Below, piece after piece: positions 49,143-57,908 of a DNA stretch of 64,000 bases. Location: assembly GCA_032251045.1 (NCBI GenBank), contig JAVVEW010000004.1:8520-72519 (forward strand), written 5' to 3'. Source of the stretch: JAVVEW01 sp032251045. GTDB lineage: Bacteria; Pseudomonadota; Gammaproteobacteria; Methylococcales; Methylomonadaceae. Below the pieces are notes generated by a model. The model was not told the DNA's origin, ran no database searches, and worked only from the letters and a program-made list of their open reading frames with translations. Numbering within the stretch: the first letter of the stretch is position 1; every line of letters starts with the position of its first letter. The translations under genes were made by a program, and so were the position numbers.

Positions 49143-50172
49143 ACGTTTACTGCTCAGAAATTTTATGGAGCTGCGGGCGCAAACTATTGCGCTCGCGGTA
49201 CTGGCTTATATTGGTGCTTGCTATGCCTTGCTGTTTTACAGCGGCGAGCGGGCGCTGATGCAAATTCCCGATTTTTTCTACTGGCTGGTGGTAACCGCCT
49301 CTACCGTAGGCTATGGCGATTTCGCGCCAGAGACCGATGCCGGCAAGCTAAGCGTCATTTTGTTCGTTATCCCGGTCGGCATCAGTCTATTCGCCTTGAT
49401 TATCGGCCGGGCGGCCGTGTTGATGAACCGGTTCTGGAAAAAAGGAGTCTTGGGCATGCACCCATTGAATCTATCCGATCATATTCTGGTTCTGGGCTGG
49501 AATGATGCGCGCACCCTGCGCCTGTTGCGCCTGCTGATCCGCGAACAGCAGGGTGAGGCCGTGATCAAACCGGTGGCGCTATGCGTGACTGAACTACTCG
49601 AAAATCCCTTGCCGGGTGAAATCGAATTCGTCAAGGCCGAGGACTACCAACACGACCCGGACTTGAACCGGGCGTGCATTGATAGCGCGGCGATCATCAT
49701 TATCGACATGCCGGAAGACGACAAAACCCTGGCTGCGGCGCTGTATTGCCACAGTCGCAACCCGAACGCGCATCTGATTGCCTATTTTCACGATCAGAAC
49801 CTGAGTCGCTTGCTCAAGCATCATTGCCCGACAGCCGAGTGTATGCCGTCGCTGGATCTTGAGCTGTTAGCCAAGTCCGCGCTCAACCCCGGCTCTAGTG
49901 TCTTGCATCAGGATTTACTCAATGTCGAAACCGGGATGAGCCAATATGCCATTCGTTATCCTGAAAACGCGCCCCAGCGCACGGTTAATGATTTGTTCCT
50001 GACCCTGAAAACGGAATTTGACGCCATACTGATTGCCATCACTGCGGAACCGGGACAGGTTTCGCTCAACCCGCCGCTGCATCAGCTCATAACCTGCGGC
50101 GCCATCATTTACTATATTGCCGATGAGCGCATCGACGGCAAAACCTGGGAGGCATTTTGTGTTCGGTCTTAA
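49120..50172 (+). CDS. Two-helix potassium channel with RCK-like domain
   Basis: This is a 350-residue ion channel. After a short basic N-terminus there are two membrane helices (TIALAVLAYIGACYALLFY and ILFVIPVGISLFALIIG) framing a pore loop. The selectivity filter TVGYGD (residues 62-67) is that of K+ channels. The rest is cytosolic, starting LSDHILVLGWNDARTLRLLRLLIRE, a TrkA-N/RCK-like Rossmann domain that would gate the pore. The start ATG at 49120 overlaps the PspA-like gene by 23 bases. Its 3' end overlaps the DUF2491 start by 14. The channel is an extra member relative to the E. coli yjf operon and points to control of K+ or membrane potential. Confidence 0.9.
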   Translation: MFLIKHLKRLLLRNFMELRAQTIALAVLAYIGACYALLFYSGERALMQIPDFFYWLVVTASTVGYGDFAPETDAGKLSVILFVIPVGISLFALIIGRAAVLMNRFWKKGVLGMHPLNLSDHILVLGWNDARTLRLLRLLIREQQGEAVIKPVALCVTELLENPLPGEIEFVKAEDYQHDPDLNRACIDSAAIIIIDMPEDDKTLAAALYCHSRNPNAHLIAYFHDQNLSRLLKHHCPTAECMPSLDLELLAKSALNPGSSVLHQDLLNVETGMSQYAIRYPENAPQRTVNDLFLTLKTEFDAILIAITAEPGQVSLNPPLHQLITCGAIIYYIADERIDGKTWEAFCVRS

Positions 50173-50812
50173 ATCCCTGTTTACTAAAGACAATGCCGAA
50201 GAAGTATCAAAAGCACCTGAAATCATTGGCCTGCGTCTGAATGGCGCGTTCGAACTGGATGACCTCAAACTGAAGCTGATCGAGCCGGAACTGGTTTTCG
50301 AAGGCGCCGCCCGTACCCAGTTCATTCAGGCGGTGGGAGAGGTCAAGCTGGATCAGACCACCACCGTGCTCCGGTTTTATACCGACGATGACGGCTTTAT
50401 TCAGATTCTGGTTAACGGCAGCTTGGACGAGCAAAACATTGACGATGTCAAGCTATGGTATTTTTACCAAACTCAATCTGTCGCCAGTCAGCAAGAGTGG
50501 GATAAGGTGCTGAACAGCGTCATCAGCCAGCCGCACTTTGAACTGGAAGGGCGTCGCTTCGAGCGCATCTGGGCCAGTGCCGGCGATAACAGCCCACCGA
50601 TTGCCATGACCGAGAAAACCTACACCGATGGTGATAAAAAAACTCAAACCGACCAATTTGTCATGCTCTATGGCCGACAAGTCAGTGCCGATCTGGATGA
50701 GTTTTTGTTGCTGGCCGGCGAGGAAAAAATTATCGATAACCGGGCTGACCGCTGCCTGGTCATTTCCACCGGCATCAATTTACGCCCGGCCGATATCACC
50801 ATTATTGGCTGA
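50159..50812 (+). CDS. yjfK: YjfK-like DUF2491 protein
   Basis: This is a 217-residue cytosolic protein matching E. coli YjfK (DUF2491). It starts with GTG at 50159, overlapping the channel stop. It has LKLIEPELVFEGAARTQFIQAVGEVKLD, RRFERIWASAG and FVMLYGRQ, which are typical. The protein is mostly beta in pattern, without signal or membrane segments. The function is unknown. Its conserved company with a PspA-like protein, a DUF350 membrane protein and an ATP-grasp ligase implies a shared membrane-associated role. Confidence 0.85.
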   Translation: MFGLKSLFTKDNAEEVSKAPEIIGLRLNGAFELDDLKLKLIEPELVFEGAARTQFIQAVGEVKLDQTTTVLRFYTDDDGFIQILVNGSLDEQNIDDVKLWYFYQTQSVASQQEWDKVLNSVISQPHFELEGRRFERIWASAGDNSPPIAMTEKTYTDGDKKTQTDQFVMLYGRQVSADLDEFLLLAGEEKIIDNRADRCLVISTGINLRPADITIIG

Positions 50813-50842
50813 CTTTTATCCTGACCTTGCTTGGAGGCCTTT

Positions 50843-51259
50843 GTGGATCACATCATTGAGTCGTTGTTGGGGCTCGCGCCGTTTGCACAATATTTTTTCT
50901 CATCCCTGGCGCTGTTACTGATTTTTAAGTGGGTTTATATTTTGGTCACGCCGCACGATGAATGGAAACTGGTCAAAGAAGATAACAATGTCGCGGCGGC
51001 GGCGGCGCTGGTTGGCTCGTTCATCGGTTTCAGCCTGGCCTTGGCCAGCGCTGCGCAAAATTCGGTGTCACTGATCGACTTCTGGCTGTGGGCCACGGTC
51101 GCCTTGCTGGCGCAAATCATAGCGTTTTTAATCATCCGCTTTGTGTTCATTCCCAAAATCAGCCAACGTATCGAAAACAACGAATTGTCATCCGGCTTGA
51201 TTCTGGGCGGTTTTTCCATTGCGGTCGGTATTCTCAATGGCGCTTGCATGACGTATTAA
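50843..51259 (+). CDS. yjfL: YjfL-like DUF350 membrane protein
   Basis: This is a 138-residue inner-membrane protein of the DUF350 family, with four helices. The pattern TPHDEWKLVKEDNNVAAAAALVGSFIGFSLALASAAQNSVS is close to E. coli YjfL (TPHNEWQLIKNNNTAASLA), and it ends GILNGACMTY as that protein does (FNAACMTW). The start is GTG at 50843, six bases after a strong GGAGG. The in-frame TTG at 50831 lies before that site and is less likely. It is 30 bases after the DUF2491 gene. DUF350 proteins have no agreed function; a channel-like or scaffold role is possible. Confidence 0.88.
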   Translation: MDHIIESLLGLAPFAQYFFSSLALLLIFKWVYILVTPHDEWKLVKEDNNVAAAAALVGSFIGFSLALASAAQNSVSLIDFWLWATVALLAQIIAFLIIRFVFIPKISQRIENNELSSGLILGGFSIAVGILNGACMTY

Positions 51260-51269
51260 GGAGGGGCTG

Positions 51270-51899
51270 ATGAAACGCACGCAATCGATCAATCTGGCGC
51301 GAATGCGCAAGCCGGGCACCACGTTCTTACTCAAACCCCTGGCCCTTGCGGTATTGTCGGCAACGTTAAGTGGCTGCGGCGACAGCCAGGAAGCGAAAAT
51401 CTATAACTCGCTGGAAGACTGCAGGCGCGAACTGCCTGATGCACCCGAACAATGCGAGAAAGCCTACCAAGACGCTTTGGTCAAGGCTCGGGAAACCGCA
51501 CCCAAATTCAATAGCCGCAACGCCTGTGAAGCCGAGTTTGGTTTAGGCATGTGCGACACCTACCGCAACTCATCTGGAGGTAACTGGTTCATGCCCGCCA
51601 TGGCCGGTTTCATGCTGGGCCGGGCGCTGGATAACTCAGGTAGCAATTACTACCGCAATCAACCGGTGTTTACTTCCCGGGCACGCCGCTCGCCGGTTTA
51701 TGATAAATGGGTTACTGCCGATGGCCGGCGCTATGGCGATACCTCCAGGCGCCGCGTGCTCACCGGCAACAAAACCTTCAAGCCGAAACCGAAAGTCACT
51801 ACCACCCGGTCACGCGGTGGCTTTGGCTCAAGCTCAGTCGCTAAATCCTCCTGGGGACGTTCCAGCTGGGGTGGCAAACGCTCAAGCTGGGGTGGTTGA
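51270..51899 (+). CDS. yjfM: YjfM-like DUF1190 lipoprotein
   Basis: This is a 209-residue lipoprotein. The opening MKRTQSINLARMRK matches E. coli YjfM (MKRTRSINHASFRK). A hydrophobic segment ends in LSGC, a lipobox at about Cys36. DCRRELPDAPEQCEKAY and CEAEFGLGMC supply conserved cysteines. WFMPAMAGFMLGRAL follows, and the tail is rich in Ser, Gly and Trp, with short SSWGG-like repeats. This tail is more repetitive than in E. coli. It precedes the ATP-grasp ligase, whose start overlaps its stop (TGATG), so production is coupled. Confidence 0.88.
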   Translation: MKRTQSINLARMRKPGTTFLLKPLALAVLSATLSGCGDSQEAKIYNSLEDCRRELPDAPEQCEKAYQDALVKARETAPKFNSRNACEAEFGLGMCDTYRNSSGGNWFMPAMAGFMLGRALDNSGSNYYRNQPVFTSRARRSPVYDKWVTADGRRYGDTSRRRVLTGNKTFKPKPKVTTTRSRGGFGSSSVAKSSWGRSSWGGKRSSWGG

Positions 51900-53062
51900 T
51901 GCAGCGCATCGTCTGTCCGGAGCGGCCAAACTGGCGTGAACAAGCCCAGGAATTCGGTTTTCATTTCCATACCCTGAACAACCAACCGTACTGGGATGAA
52001 ACCGCCTATTACCAATTCACCCTGAACCAGATCGAACAAGACCTGGAACAGCCGGCCGAAGAAATCCAGCAGATGTGTTTGCAGGCGGTGGACACAGTGG
52101 TCAACGATGCCGCCTGGCTGACCCGGTTCGGCATTCCCGAGCGCTATTGGGATTTAATTAAAAACAGCTGGGACAGGGACGAACCCAGTCTGTATGCTCG
52201 GCTGGACTTTGCCTACGACGGCCTGGGGCCTGCCAAGCTGTATGAAAACAACGCCGATACCCCGACCAGCCTGTACGAAACCGGCTTCTGGCAATGGCTG
52301 TGGCTGGAGCAGCAAATCGACGCAGGCGTGCTGCCTAAAACCGCTGATCAATTCAACTCGCTACAAGAACGGCTGATTCAGCGCTTGGGCCAGATTTATC
52401 AAGGCCATGAAGACCGGTATTTTTATTTCAGTTGTTGTCAGGGCAGTCTTGAAGATCGCGGCACCGTGCAATACCTGCAAGACTGCGCCGCCGAGGCCGG
52501 CATTGCCGAAAAATTCATTTTTATCGAAGATGTTGGCGAAGGTGAGGATGGCAGTTTCACCGACCTGGACAACCAGGTGATTGAATTGATGTTCAAGCTC
52601 TACCCTTGGGAGTTCATGTTCAGTGACGACTATGGCCGGTTATTACCTAGGCAAGGCACGCAATGGCTGGAGCCGGCCTGGAAGTCGGTGCTATCTAACA
52701 AAGCCTTATTGCCATTGTTGTGGCGGCTTTACCCCAAGCATCCCAATTTACTGCCGGCATTTTTCGAGGACGAACCACGCCGGTTGGACAGCGGCGACTG
52801 GATCAAAAAACCGCTGTTTTCCCGTGAAGGCAGCAACATCAGTCATTACCGGCAAGGCGAAGTGATCAGCCAAACGCCTGGGCCGTATGGTCAGGAAGGG
52901 TTTATTTATCAGAAATATCACCCGTTACCGGAATTTGCCGGCAACCACGCCCTGATCGGTGCCTGGCTGGTGAACGACCAGGCTGCCGGCATTGGCATCC
53001 GTGAAGACTGCACTCCGGTGACCCAAGACACGTCTCGTTTTCTGCCGCATTGTTTGCTTTAG
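51899..53062 (+). CDS. yjfC: YjfC-like glutathionylspermidine synthase-type ATP-grasp ligase
   Basis: This is a 387-residue member of the glutathionylspermidine synthase C-terminal-domain (pre-ATP-grasp) family. Characteristic stretches are RLDFAYDGLGPAKLYENNADTPTSLYETGFWQWLWLE, EFMFSDDYGRLL, NKALLPLLWRLYPKHPNLLPAF, and KKPLFSREGSNIS, the last carrying the ATP-binding Lys. It ends IGAWLVNDQAAGIGIRED. Such ligases join amine or peptide groups with ATP. E. coli YjfC is inferred to act on an unknown substrate, not on spermidine. Here it is the last yjf gene. One idea is that it modifies the lipoprotein or the DUF2491 protein. That is inference. Confidence 0.9.
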   Translation: MQRIVCPERPNWREQAQEFGFHFHTLNNQPYWDETAYYQFTLNQIEQDLEQPAEEIQQMCLQAVDTVVNDAAWLTRFGIPERYWDLIKNSWDRDEPSLYARLDFAYDGLGPAKLYENNADTPTSLYETGFWQWLWLEQQIDAGVLPKTADQFNSLQERLIQRLGQIYQGHEDRYFYFSCCQGSLEDRGTVQYLQDCAAEAGIAEKFIFIEDVGEGEDGSFTDLDNQVIELMFKLYPWEFMFSDDYGRLLPRQGTQWLEPAWKSVLSNKALLPLLWRLYPKHPNLLPAFFEDEPRRLDSGDWIKKPLFSREGSNISHYRQGEVISQTPGPYGQEGFIYQKYHPLPEFAGNHALIGAWLVNDQAAGIGIREDCTPVTQDTSRFLPHCLL

Positions 53063-53095
53063 CAAACGCCCCGAATACTCACACAGGAAAAGGTT

Positions 53096-53968
53096 ATGCC
53101 CGAACGCCTTGCCAAACCCGCATTGAAACATCTTACTCCGCTATTGCTGGCGCTGACCTGCTTAACCGCCAACGCCGGTTGGCAAGATGCCAAGGTTTGG
53201 GCGAGTATCGAGCAGCCCAACAGCCAACCGGATGCCCCGCAAAGCCTGGGTCGCTTCACCGCCGGTTGTATCAGTCATGCGCACAAGCTTCCGATCAACG
53301 GCATCGGTTATCAAGCCATGCGTTTGTCACGGCAACGGCTTTATGGTCATCCCGATTTAATCAACTTTATCCAGCGTTTGGGTGAAACCGCCCAACAACG
53401 TGGCTGGGGTTCGGTGTTGGTCGGCGATTTAGGCCAGGCGCGTGGCGGCCCCACGCCTTCCGGCCACCGCAGCCATCAGTCCGGGTTGGATGTGGATATC
53501 TGGTTTCAATTGTCTGATGTGGCGGCAACACGGCTGCTGACACAGGCCGAGCGTGAGCACTGGTCGGCGCCCAACATGCTTGCCGCCAAAGGCCGTCTGG
53601 ATACCCAGCGCTGGCAAAACAAGCATGATCAATTATTACAAGCGGCCGCCGAAGACGCCCGGGTAGCGCGTATTTTTGTCAATCCGGCAATTAAACAGCA
53701 CTTGTGTGCAAGTTATGGCAGCGCAAGCTGGCTGAGAAAAATTCGCCCCTGGTATCAACATCACGACCATTTTCATGTTCGTTTACGCTGCCCTAAAGAC
53801 AGCCTCGACTGTATCGACCAGGCGCCGCCACCGTCTGGCGACAGCTGCGACGCTTCGCTGGCCTGGTGGTTTACTCCCGAAGCGTATGCCCCCGCCAAGC
53901 CCATCACTAAACCCAAGCCTAAGCCACAGCTTCCCCAGCAATGTCAGCGTGTCTTGACCGCCCCCTGA
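53096..53968 (+). CDS. mepA: Penicillin-insensitive murein endopeptidase MepA
   Basis: MepA cleaves D-Ala-meso-DAP cross-links in peptidoglycan. The 290-residue protein begins with a signal peptide (cut near TANA). It has the LAS-type zinc motif GHRSHQSGLDVDIWF (HxxxxxxDxD) and the second site HHDHFHVRLRCP. Cysteines are placed as in MepA (C near 61, 204, 233 and in the tail), likely forming disulfides. Length and order match the E. coli protein (274), apart from a short Pro/Lys-rich tail (KPKPKPQLP). The gene follows yjfC by 34 bases with a good ribosome site, so it may share the yjf transcript, linking the stress operon to wall remodelling. Confidence 0.93.
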   Translation: MPERLAKPALKHLTPLLLALTCLTANAGWQDAKVWASIEQPNSQPDAPQSLGRFTAGCISHAHKLPINGIGYQAMRLSRQRLYGHPDLINFIQRLGETAQQRGWGSVLVGDLGQARGGPTPSGHRSHQSGLDVDIWFQLSDVAATRLLTQAEREHWSAPNMLAAKGRLDTQRWQNKHDQLLQAAAEDARVARIFVNPAIKQHLCASYGSASWLRKIRPWYQHHDHFHVRLRCPKDSLDCIDQAPPPSGDSCDASLAWWFTPEAYAPAKPITKPKPKPQLPQQCQRVLTAP

Positions 53969-54136
53969 TTCGAACTATGATGGCGATACAGCAGTCGCGT
54001 AAGCAAGATATGAGAAGGTGTTGATCGAGCCTGTAACTTATCGTTAGCGGGTAAGCGTTTTTAGACTCCAAATTGAGCATTGCTGGTATTTCAGCGACAG
54101 CACGACACCAAAAGCGTTTAAACTCTGGATACCTGA

Positions 54137-55145
54137 ATGGCCATCAAAAAATCGGAACTGTACTCGCCTCTTTGGGCGTCTTGCGATGCTCTGCGTGGCG
54201 GCATGGACGCTTCGCAGTACAAGGACTATGTCCTGTTTATGCTGTTCATCAAATACATCACCGACAAGTATGCGGATTCGGATGATTTCGCCCCGCCGGT
54301 CACCATTCCTGACGGCGCCAGCTTCAACGATATGGTCAAGCTCAAGGGCAAAACCGATATCGGTGACAAGATCAACACGCAGATTATCCAGCCGCTGATC
54401 GACGCCAACGACCGCCTGTCACGCAGCGACTTCCCGGATTTCAACGACCCCAACAAGCTGGGCAAAGGCAAGGCGATGGTGGATCGTCTGACCGACCTTA
54501 TCGCCATCTTTCAGAAGCCGGAACTCAACTTTGCCAGGAACCGTGCCGAGCATGACGATATTCTGGGCGATGCCTACGAATACCCGATGCGCCACTTCGC
54601 CAGCGAGAGCGGCAAGAGCAAGGGGCAGTTCTATACCCCCTCCGAAGTGAGCCGTATTCTGGCGCAGGTGCTGGGCATAGGGCCGCACAACACCACTGCC
54701 CGCACCGTGGCTTACGACCTGACCTGTGGTTCCGGCTCGCTGCTGCTGAAAGTGGCCGCCGAAGCGGGCAAGCACATTACCCTTGAGGGGCAGGAAAAGG
54801 ATATCAGCACCGCCGGTCTGGCGCGCATGGTGCCCTTTGACGAGATCACCAATGCCAAAAACGATGACAACCTTCAACCTGCCGCGCTACATCGACACCA
54901 GCGAGCCGGAAGACCTGCACGATATTCACGCCCATCTGAACGGCGGTATTCCGGTGCGCGATATCGACGGTGATGCCAGTGCCCTGCCGCCCATTCCGGG
55001 CCTATCGGCCTACTGGCAGGCGCTGCCGGGATTGCGTCAGGCGTTGTTTACCGCCAATGCCCGCCCAGGCTATGCTGATCTGGCGGTGGAGTCCGGCGCA
55101 CTCAAAACCACCATTTTGCAGCACCCCGAGTTTGCCGCTTTCCGC
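54137..55145 (+). pseudogene. hsdM: Type I restriction-modification methylase HsdM, deleted and frameshifted
   Basis: The N-terminal 230 codons read as HsdM: ELYSPLWASCDALRGGMDASQYKDYVLFMLFIKY, GQFYTPSEVSRILAQ (SAM site), DLTCGSGSLLLKVAAE (motif I) and GQEKD. After GLARM (54826-54830) the sequence jumps to VPFDEI, which normally lies near the C-terminus. The block between, including the NPPF catalytic motif, is missing. The join has a plausible microhomology around RM. Fifteen codons on, an extra T near 54882 shifts the frame. The C-terminal part (NLPRYIDTSEPEDLHDI to HPEFAAF) continues in the +1 frame to 55142. The gene cannot make active methylase. No hsdS or hsdR follows. Confidence 0.88.
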
Positions 55146-55276
55146 AGCTGCTGGAGCCAACCCACAGCGAGCGCTTCACGGCCATTCTGGATAAACACTT
55201 CCCAAGCTGGCGCACCGCACGGGATGAACTCAACGCCCTGCCGTTGGAGACGATTAACCCGGAACAGGCTGCTAAC
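55140..55276 (+). pseudogene. Remnant of a YgjP/DUF45 metallohydrolase 3' end joined to hsdM
   Basis: Directly after the HsdM remnant the first frame resumes with LLEPTHSERFTAILDKHFP, then SWRTARDELNALPLETIN. This matches the C-terminal end of YgjP-like (DUF45) zinc proteins, in which a HELxHLLxxxH motif precedes such a stretch. Here the HEL half is lost. DUF45 genes often accompany hsdR in type I restriction loci. The join therefore fits a second deletion that removed the end of hsdM, hsdS, hsdR and the start of the DUF45 gene. Assignment rests on about 40 residues. Confidence 0.6.
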
Positions 55277-55740
55277 CCGGATCCAGGGAGTGTCATCGAC
55301 ACTGTAAAACTGACCCACCTGAGGTAGGATAGCTGCCATTTGGAACGACAGGATGGCGGTTGAAATGCAATGTTGAATCAGGAGTCATTTCATCGTGCCG
55401 GCGCAGGTGATGGGGCTCAATGCCTTTCCGGACGAGGTATGGATGAGAAGAATCGGCGCTCGTAGCCTTGCGTCAAGCATCACCGCCTGATCTGCGGCCT
55501 TTTGCTGGCGTTGGCGAAGCTCGGCATCGCGTTGTTGATGCATCTGCTGCAGATAACAGGAAGACCCGTCCTCGTCCCGTGACCAACCGGGTGCGTATGA
55601 GATTACATCTGTAGATGTTGGAGTCTAGCCTGGGGGGATTGAGGAGATTCAACTGTACAGTCTTTCGGCACCAGGAGGCAGAACCAGACATGTTAGTTGG
55701 TAAATAGCAGAATGTTTATAAAATATCGAATTGAAAGAAT
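55277..55740. other. Non-coding debris, possible IS end
   Basis: No intact gene is present in these 460 bases. Just after the DUF45 remnant comes TGTCATCGACACTGTAAAAC followed by TGACCCACCTGAGG. This resembles the terminal sequence of IS21-type elements, in which TGTAAAA.TGACCCAC is common, but no transposase is visible. Around 55473-55550 the minus strand has a short Gln/Arg-rich frame that I cannot assign. The region ends at tRNA-Pro, so it may be scar tissue of integration or deletion beside the tRNA. Confidence 0.4.
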
Positions 55741-55746
55741 CTTAAA

Positions 55747-55823
<77 letters not shown>

Positions 55824-55886
55824 ACAGAACTGCCTATTATATGAGAGTAGCTTGGTGACCTCAATGTATTTTTATAACGGGATGCC

Positions 55887-56327
55887 ATGATCAGTGTGAT
55901 TCAAAGGGTGGTGCGGGCTGAAGTGCGCGTTAACACTCAGGTGACCGGCGCGATTGGTGCCGGGATTGCCGCGTTGGTGTGTGTCGAGCCTGAAGATTCG
56001 GCGCAGGTGGGTGAAAAATTATTGCAACGGCTTTTAGGGTACCGCATTTTTCCGGATACGGACGGCAAAATGAACTTGAGTTTGCGCGATACGGGCGGTG
56101 GTTTGTTGTTGATTCCGCAATTTACCTTGGCGGCGGATACGCGAAAAGGCAATCGGCCCGGCTTTTCCAAAGCGGCGCAGCCGGCATTCAGTCAGGGACT
56201 GTTTGAAGGTTTGTGTACACGCGCCAGGCAAGCGCATGCGCCGGTAGGGTTCGGTGTGTTTGGTGCGGATATGCAGGTTGAACTGGTAAACGATGGGCCG
56301 GTGACTTTTATTCTGCACAGTCATTGA
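55887..56327 (+). CDS. dtd: D-aminoacyl-tRNA deacylase Dtd
   Basis: Dtd removes D-amino acids (and Gly mischarged on tRNA-Ala) from tRNA. The 146-residue protein starts MISVIQRVVRAEVRV and has the two family motifs: LLLIPQFTLAADTRKGNRPGF (SQFTL form; here the usual Ser is Pro) and FGADMQVELVNDGPVTFIL near the C-terminus (NxGPVT form; here DGPVT). The length matches the family (about 145). The 3' end overlaps the minus-strand gene at 56308 by 20 bases. The change of the Ser in the first motif to Pro is worth checking, as the motif is usually GLLLVSQFTL. Confidence 0.93.
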   Translation: MISVIQRVVRAEVRVNTQVTGAIGAGIAALVCVEPEDSAQVGEKLLQRLLGYRIFPDTDGKMNLSLRDTGGGLLLIPQFTLAADTRKGNRPGFSKAAQPAFSQGLFEGLCTRARQAHAPVGFGVFGADMQVELVNDGPVTFILHSH

Positions 56328-57747
56328 GGGATTCAAACACAATCGCTTCCGGCAGTTGTTCGATCACTTTGCCTAAAGTCCAGTGCTGTTCGTCAGGCGT
56401 CTTAGGTTGCAGCGTTACGCCAAAGCCAAGCGAGCGTTGCGGTTCCAGCAACAAGGCTTTGCGCAGGTCCGGCAAGGTCAGGCTGAGTGCTACGCTGGTT
56501 TGTTTGCTCAGGGTGACGTTGATTGCCTGTAAATCATGGCCTATGAATTCCAGCAGCAGGGTTTCTTTATTCAAGGCTGGCGCCTGTGCCGATGCGCTTA
56601 AAGTGCTGTTTGCGCGTACGACAGCCAGTTGTATGGGGTTGGACGCACGTTGTAACAAAACTAACTGACCGACATGCACCAGGTCTTTGCGTAAGACTAC
56701 CAGGCCAAAGCTTTGATCGGTGCTGGTTTGCAAATGCACTGGCAGCTCATGAGGAGAGTGTTGCGGCTTGGATGGGGTGTTTTGCTGCCTTAGCAGATAT
56801 TTTTTTTCATGATCCAGAGGTTCGATACCAAGGGCGATGCGATTCGAACGCCGGGCGGGCGCTCCGCTGAATTTTTGAATGGCATTTAAGCGATTATCAG
56901 CGCGTATTTGCTTAAAGACGTCGCTAAATCCATGCGTCAGTCTGCACAGCTCGGGCTGATTGGGGAAAATTTTATCGTGTGCGTCTGAGTAGCTGAACAG
57001 CTGTTGGCGCAAGCGCCAGCGTTGCTGAGTGTCTGTAATGGGAGGCGGCTGTTGTTGCCATTGACGTTGCAGCAGGTCGTCATCGATGCTAGGCGTTGTT
57101 GGCGCGCTGCGGCTGAGTGTTTCTGCTTGTTCGGAATGCCAGGCCAGGCAAGCGGTTTGTTGGTCTGGTGCGATATCGTATAACGGGCCGCGCAACAGCA
57201 ATTTACAGTACAAAAGGCCGTGTTGAAAGGAATGAAAGTTGTGTATGCCCGGGGGCCATGATTGCGTGTCGGGAGGCGGCATAGGCGGCAGGTTTTGCAG
57301 GCTTGCCAACATCGCGTGCAGCGTTTGCGGGGTTGGGGTGGCGGTGAGATAGCAAAACTCCAGCGTGCGGCTAAGCAGCAGCGCTCCTAGCAAAGCGGCG
57401 TTGGAATCTTTGGGCTGTTGGTTGAGCCATTGTTGATTGGCGCAGCTTAGATGGGTTAATAAGCCAAGGCTCAGGCGTTGCCATTTGTGCACTTTAGCAT
57501 AGCGCTTCGGGGTTACTTGGGCCTGCTGAATGCGCACGCTGATTTTATTCAGGAATAGCAGTGTGGTGGGGAGCAAGGTCAGCAAAATTTTGTCCAGTTG
57601 CTCGATGTTGGCGCTGTGTTGGTCGAGTTGTTTGGCCAGGCTGTAGAGATTGTTAATCTGGGTGGCGCTGTCTTGTTCGAGTTGAGTATCTAGCCAGTGG
57701 CGGATCGCGAGCTGGGTGAGTTCAGGTGGAGGTTGGCTTGGCGGCAT
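56308..57747 (-). CDS. Unknown 479-residue cytosolic protein
   Basis: I do not recognise a named domain. The protein is rich in Leu and Gln, without signal or membrane segments. The first 170 residues are helical with QHSANIEQLDKILLTLLPTTLLFLNK. The middle holds QQLFSYSDAHDKIFPNQPELCRLTHGFSDVFKQI. The C-terminal 160 residues appear beta-rich and end LGFGVTLQPKTPDEQHWTLGKVIEQ. The last part has a faint PilZ-like look (RRSNRIALGIEPLDHEKKYLL), so a cyclic-di-GMP effector similar to FimW is one guess. Evidence is weak. It is convergent with dtd, overlapping by 20 bases. The gene has a lower G+C third-position feel than its neighbours. Confidence 0.7.
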   Translation of the reverse strand: MPPSQPPPELTQLAIRHWLDTQLEQDSATQINNLYSLAKQLDQHSANIEQLDKILLTLLPTTLLFLNKISVRIQQAQVTPKRYAKVHKWQRLSLGLLTHLSCANQQWLNQQPKDSNAALLGALLLSRTLEFCYLTATPTPQTLHAMLASLQNLPPMPPPDTQSWPPGIHNFHSFQHGLLYCKLLLRGPLYDIAPDQQTACLAWHSEQAETLSRSAPTTPSIDDDLLQRQWQQQPPPITDTQQRWRLRQQLFSYSDAHDKIFPNQPELCRLTHGFSDVFKQIRADNRLNAIQKFSGAPARRSNRIALGIEPLDHEKKYLLRQQNTPSKPQHSPHELPVHLQTSTDQSFGLVVLRKDLVHVGQLVLLQRASNPIQLAVVRANSTLSASAQAPALNKETLLLEFIGHDLQAINVTLSKQTSVALSLTLPDLRKALLLEPQRSLGFGVTLQPKTPDEQHWTLGKVIEQLPEAIVFESLNDCAE

Positions 57748-57908
57748 AGAGAGGGCTCCTGTCCGGACGGGGCTTGGCTTAATAGCGGATTGGCGATGTT
57801 GTCATTATAGTGAGTCGTTCAGGTTTTGGGGTGCGCCGTTTCACGTTTAGGCGTTTCTGGATGACCGGCCTGGTAGCTGACAACAGAGACAGTGATCGCC
57901 TAAGAATA

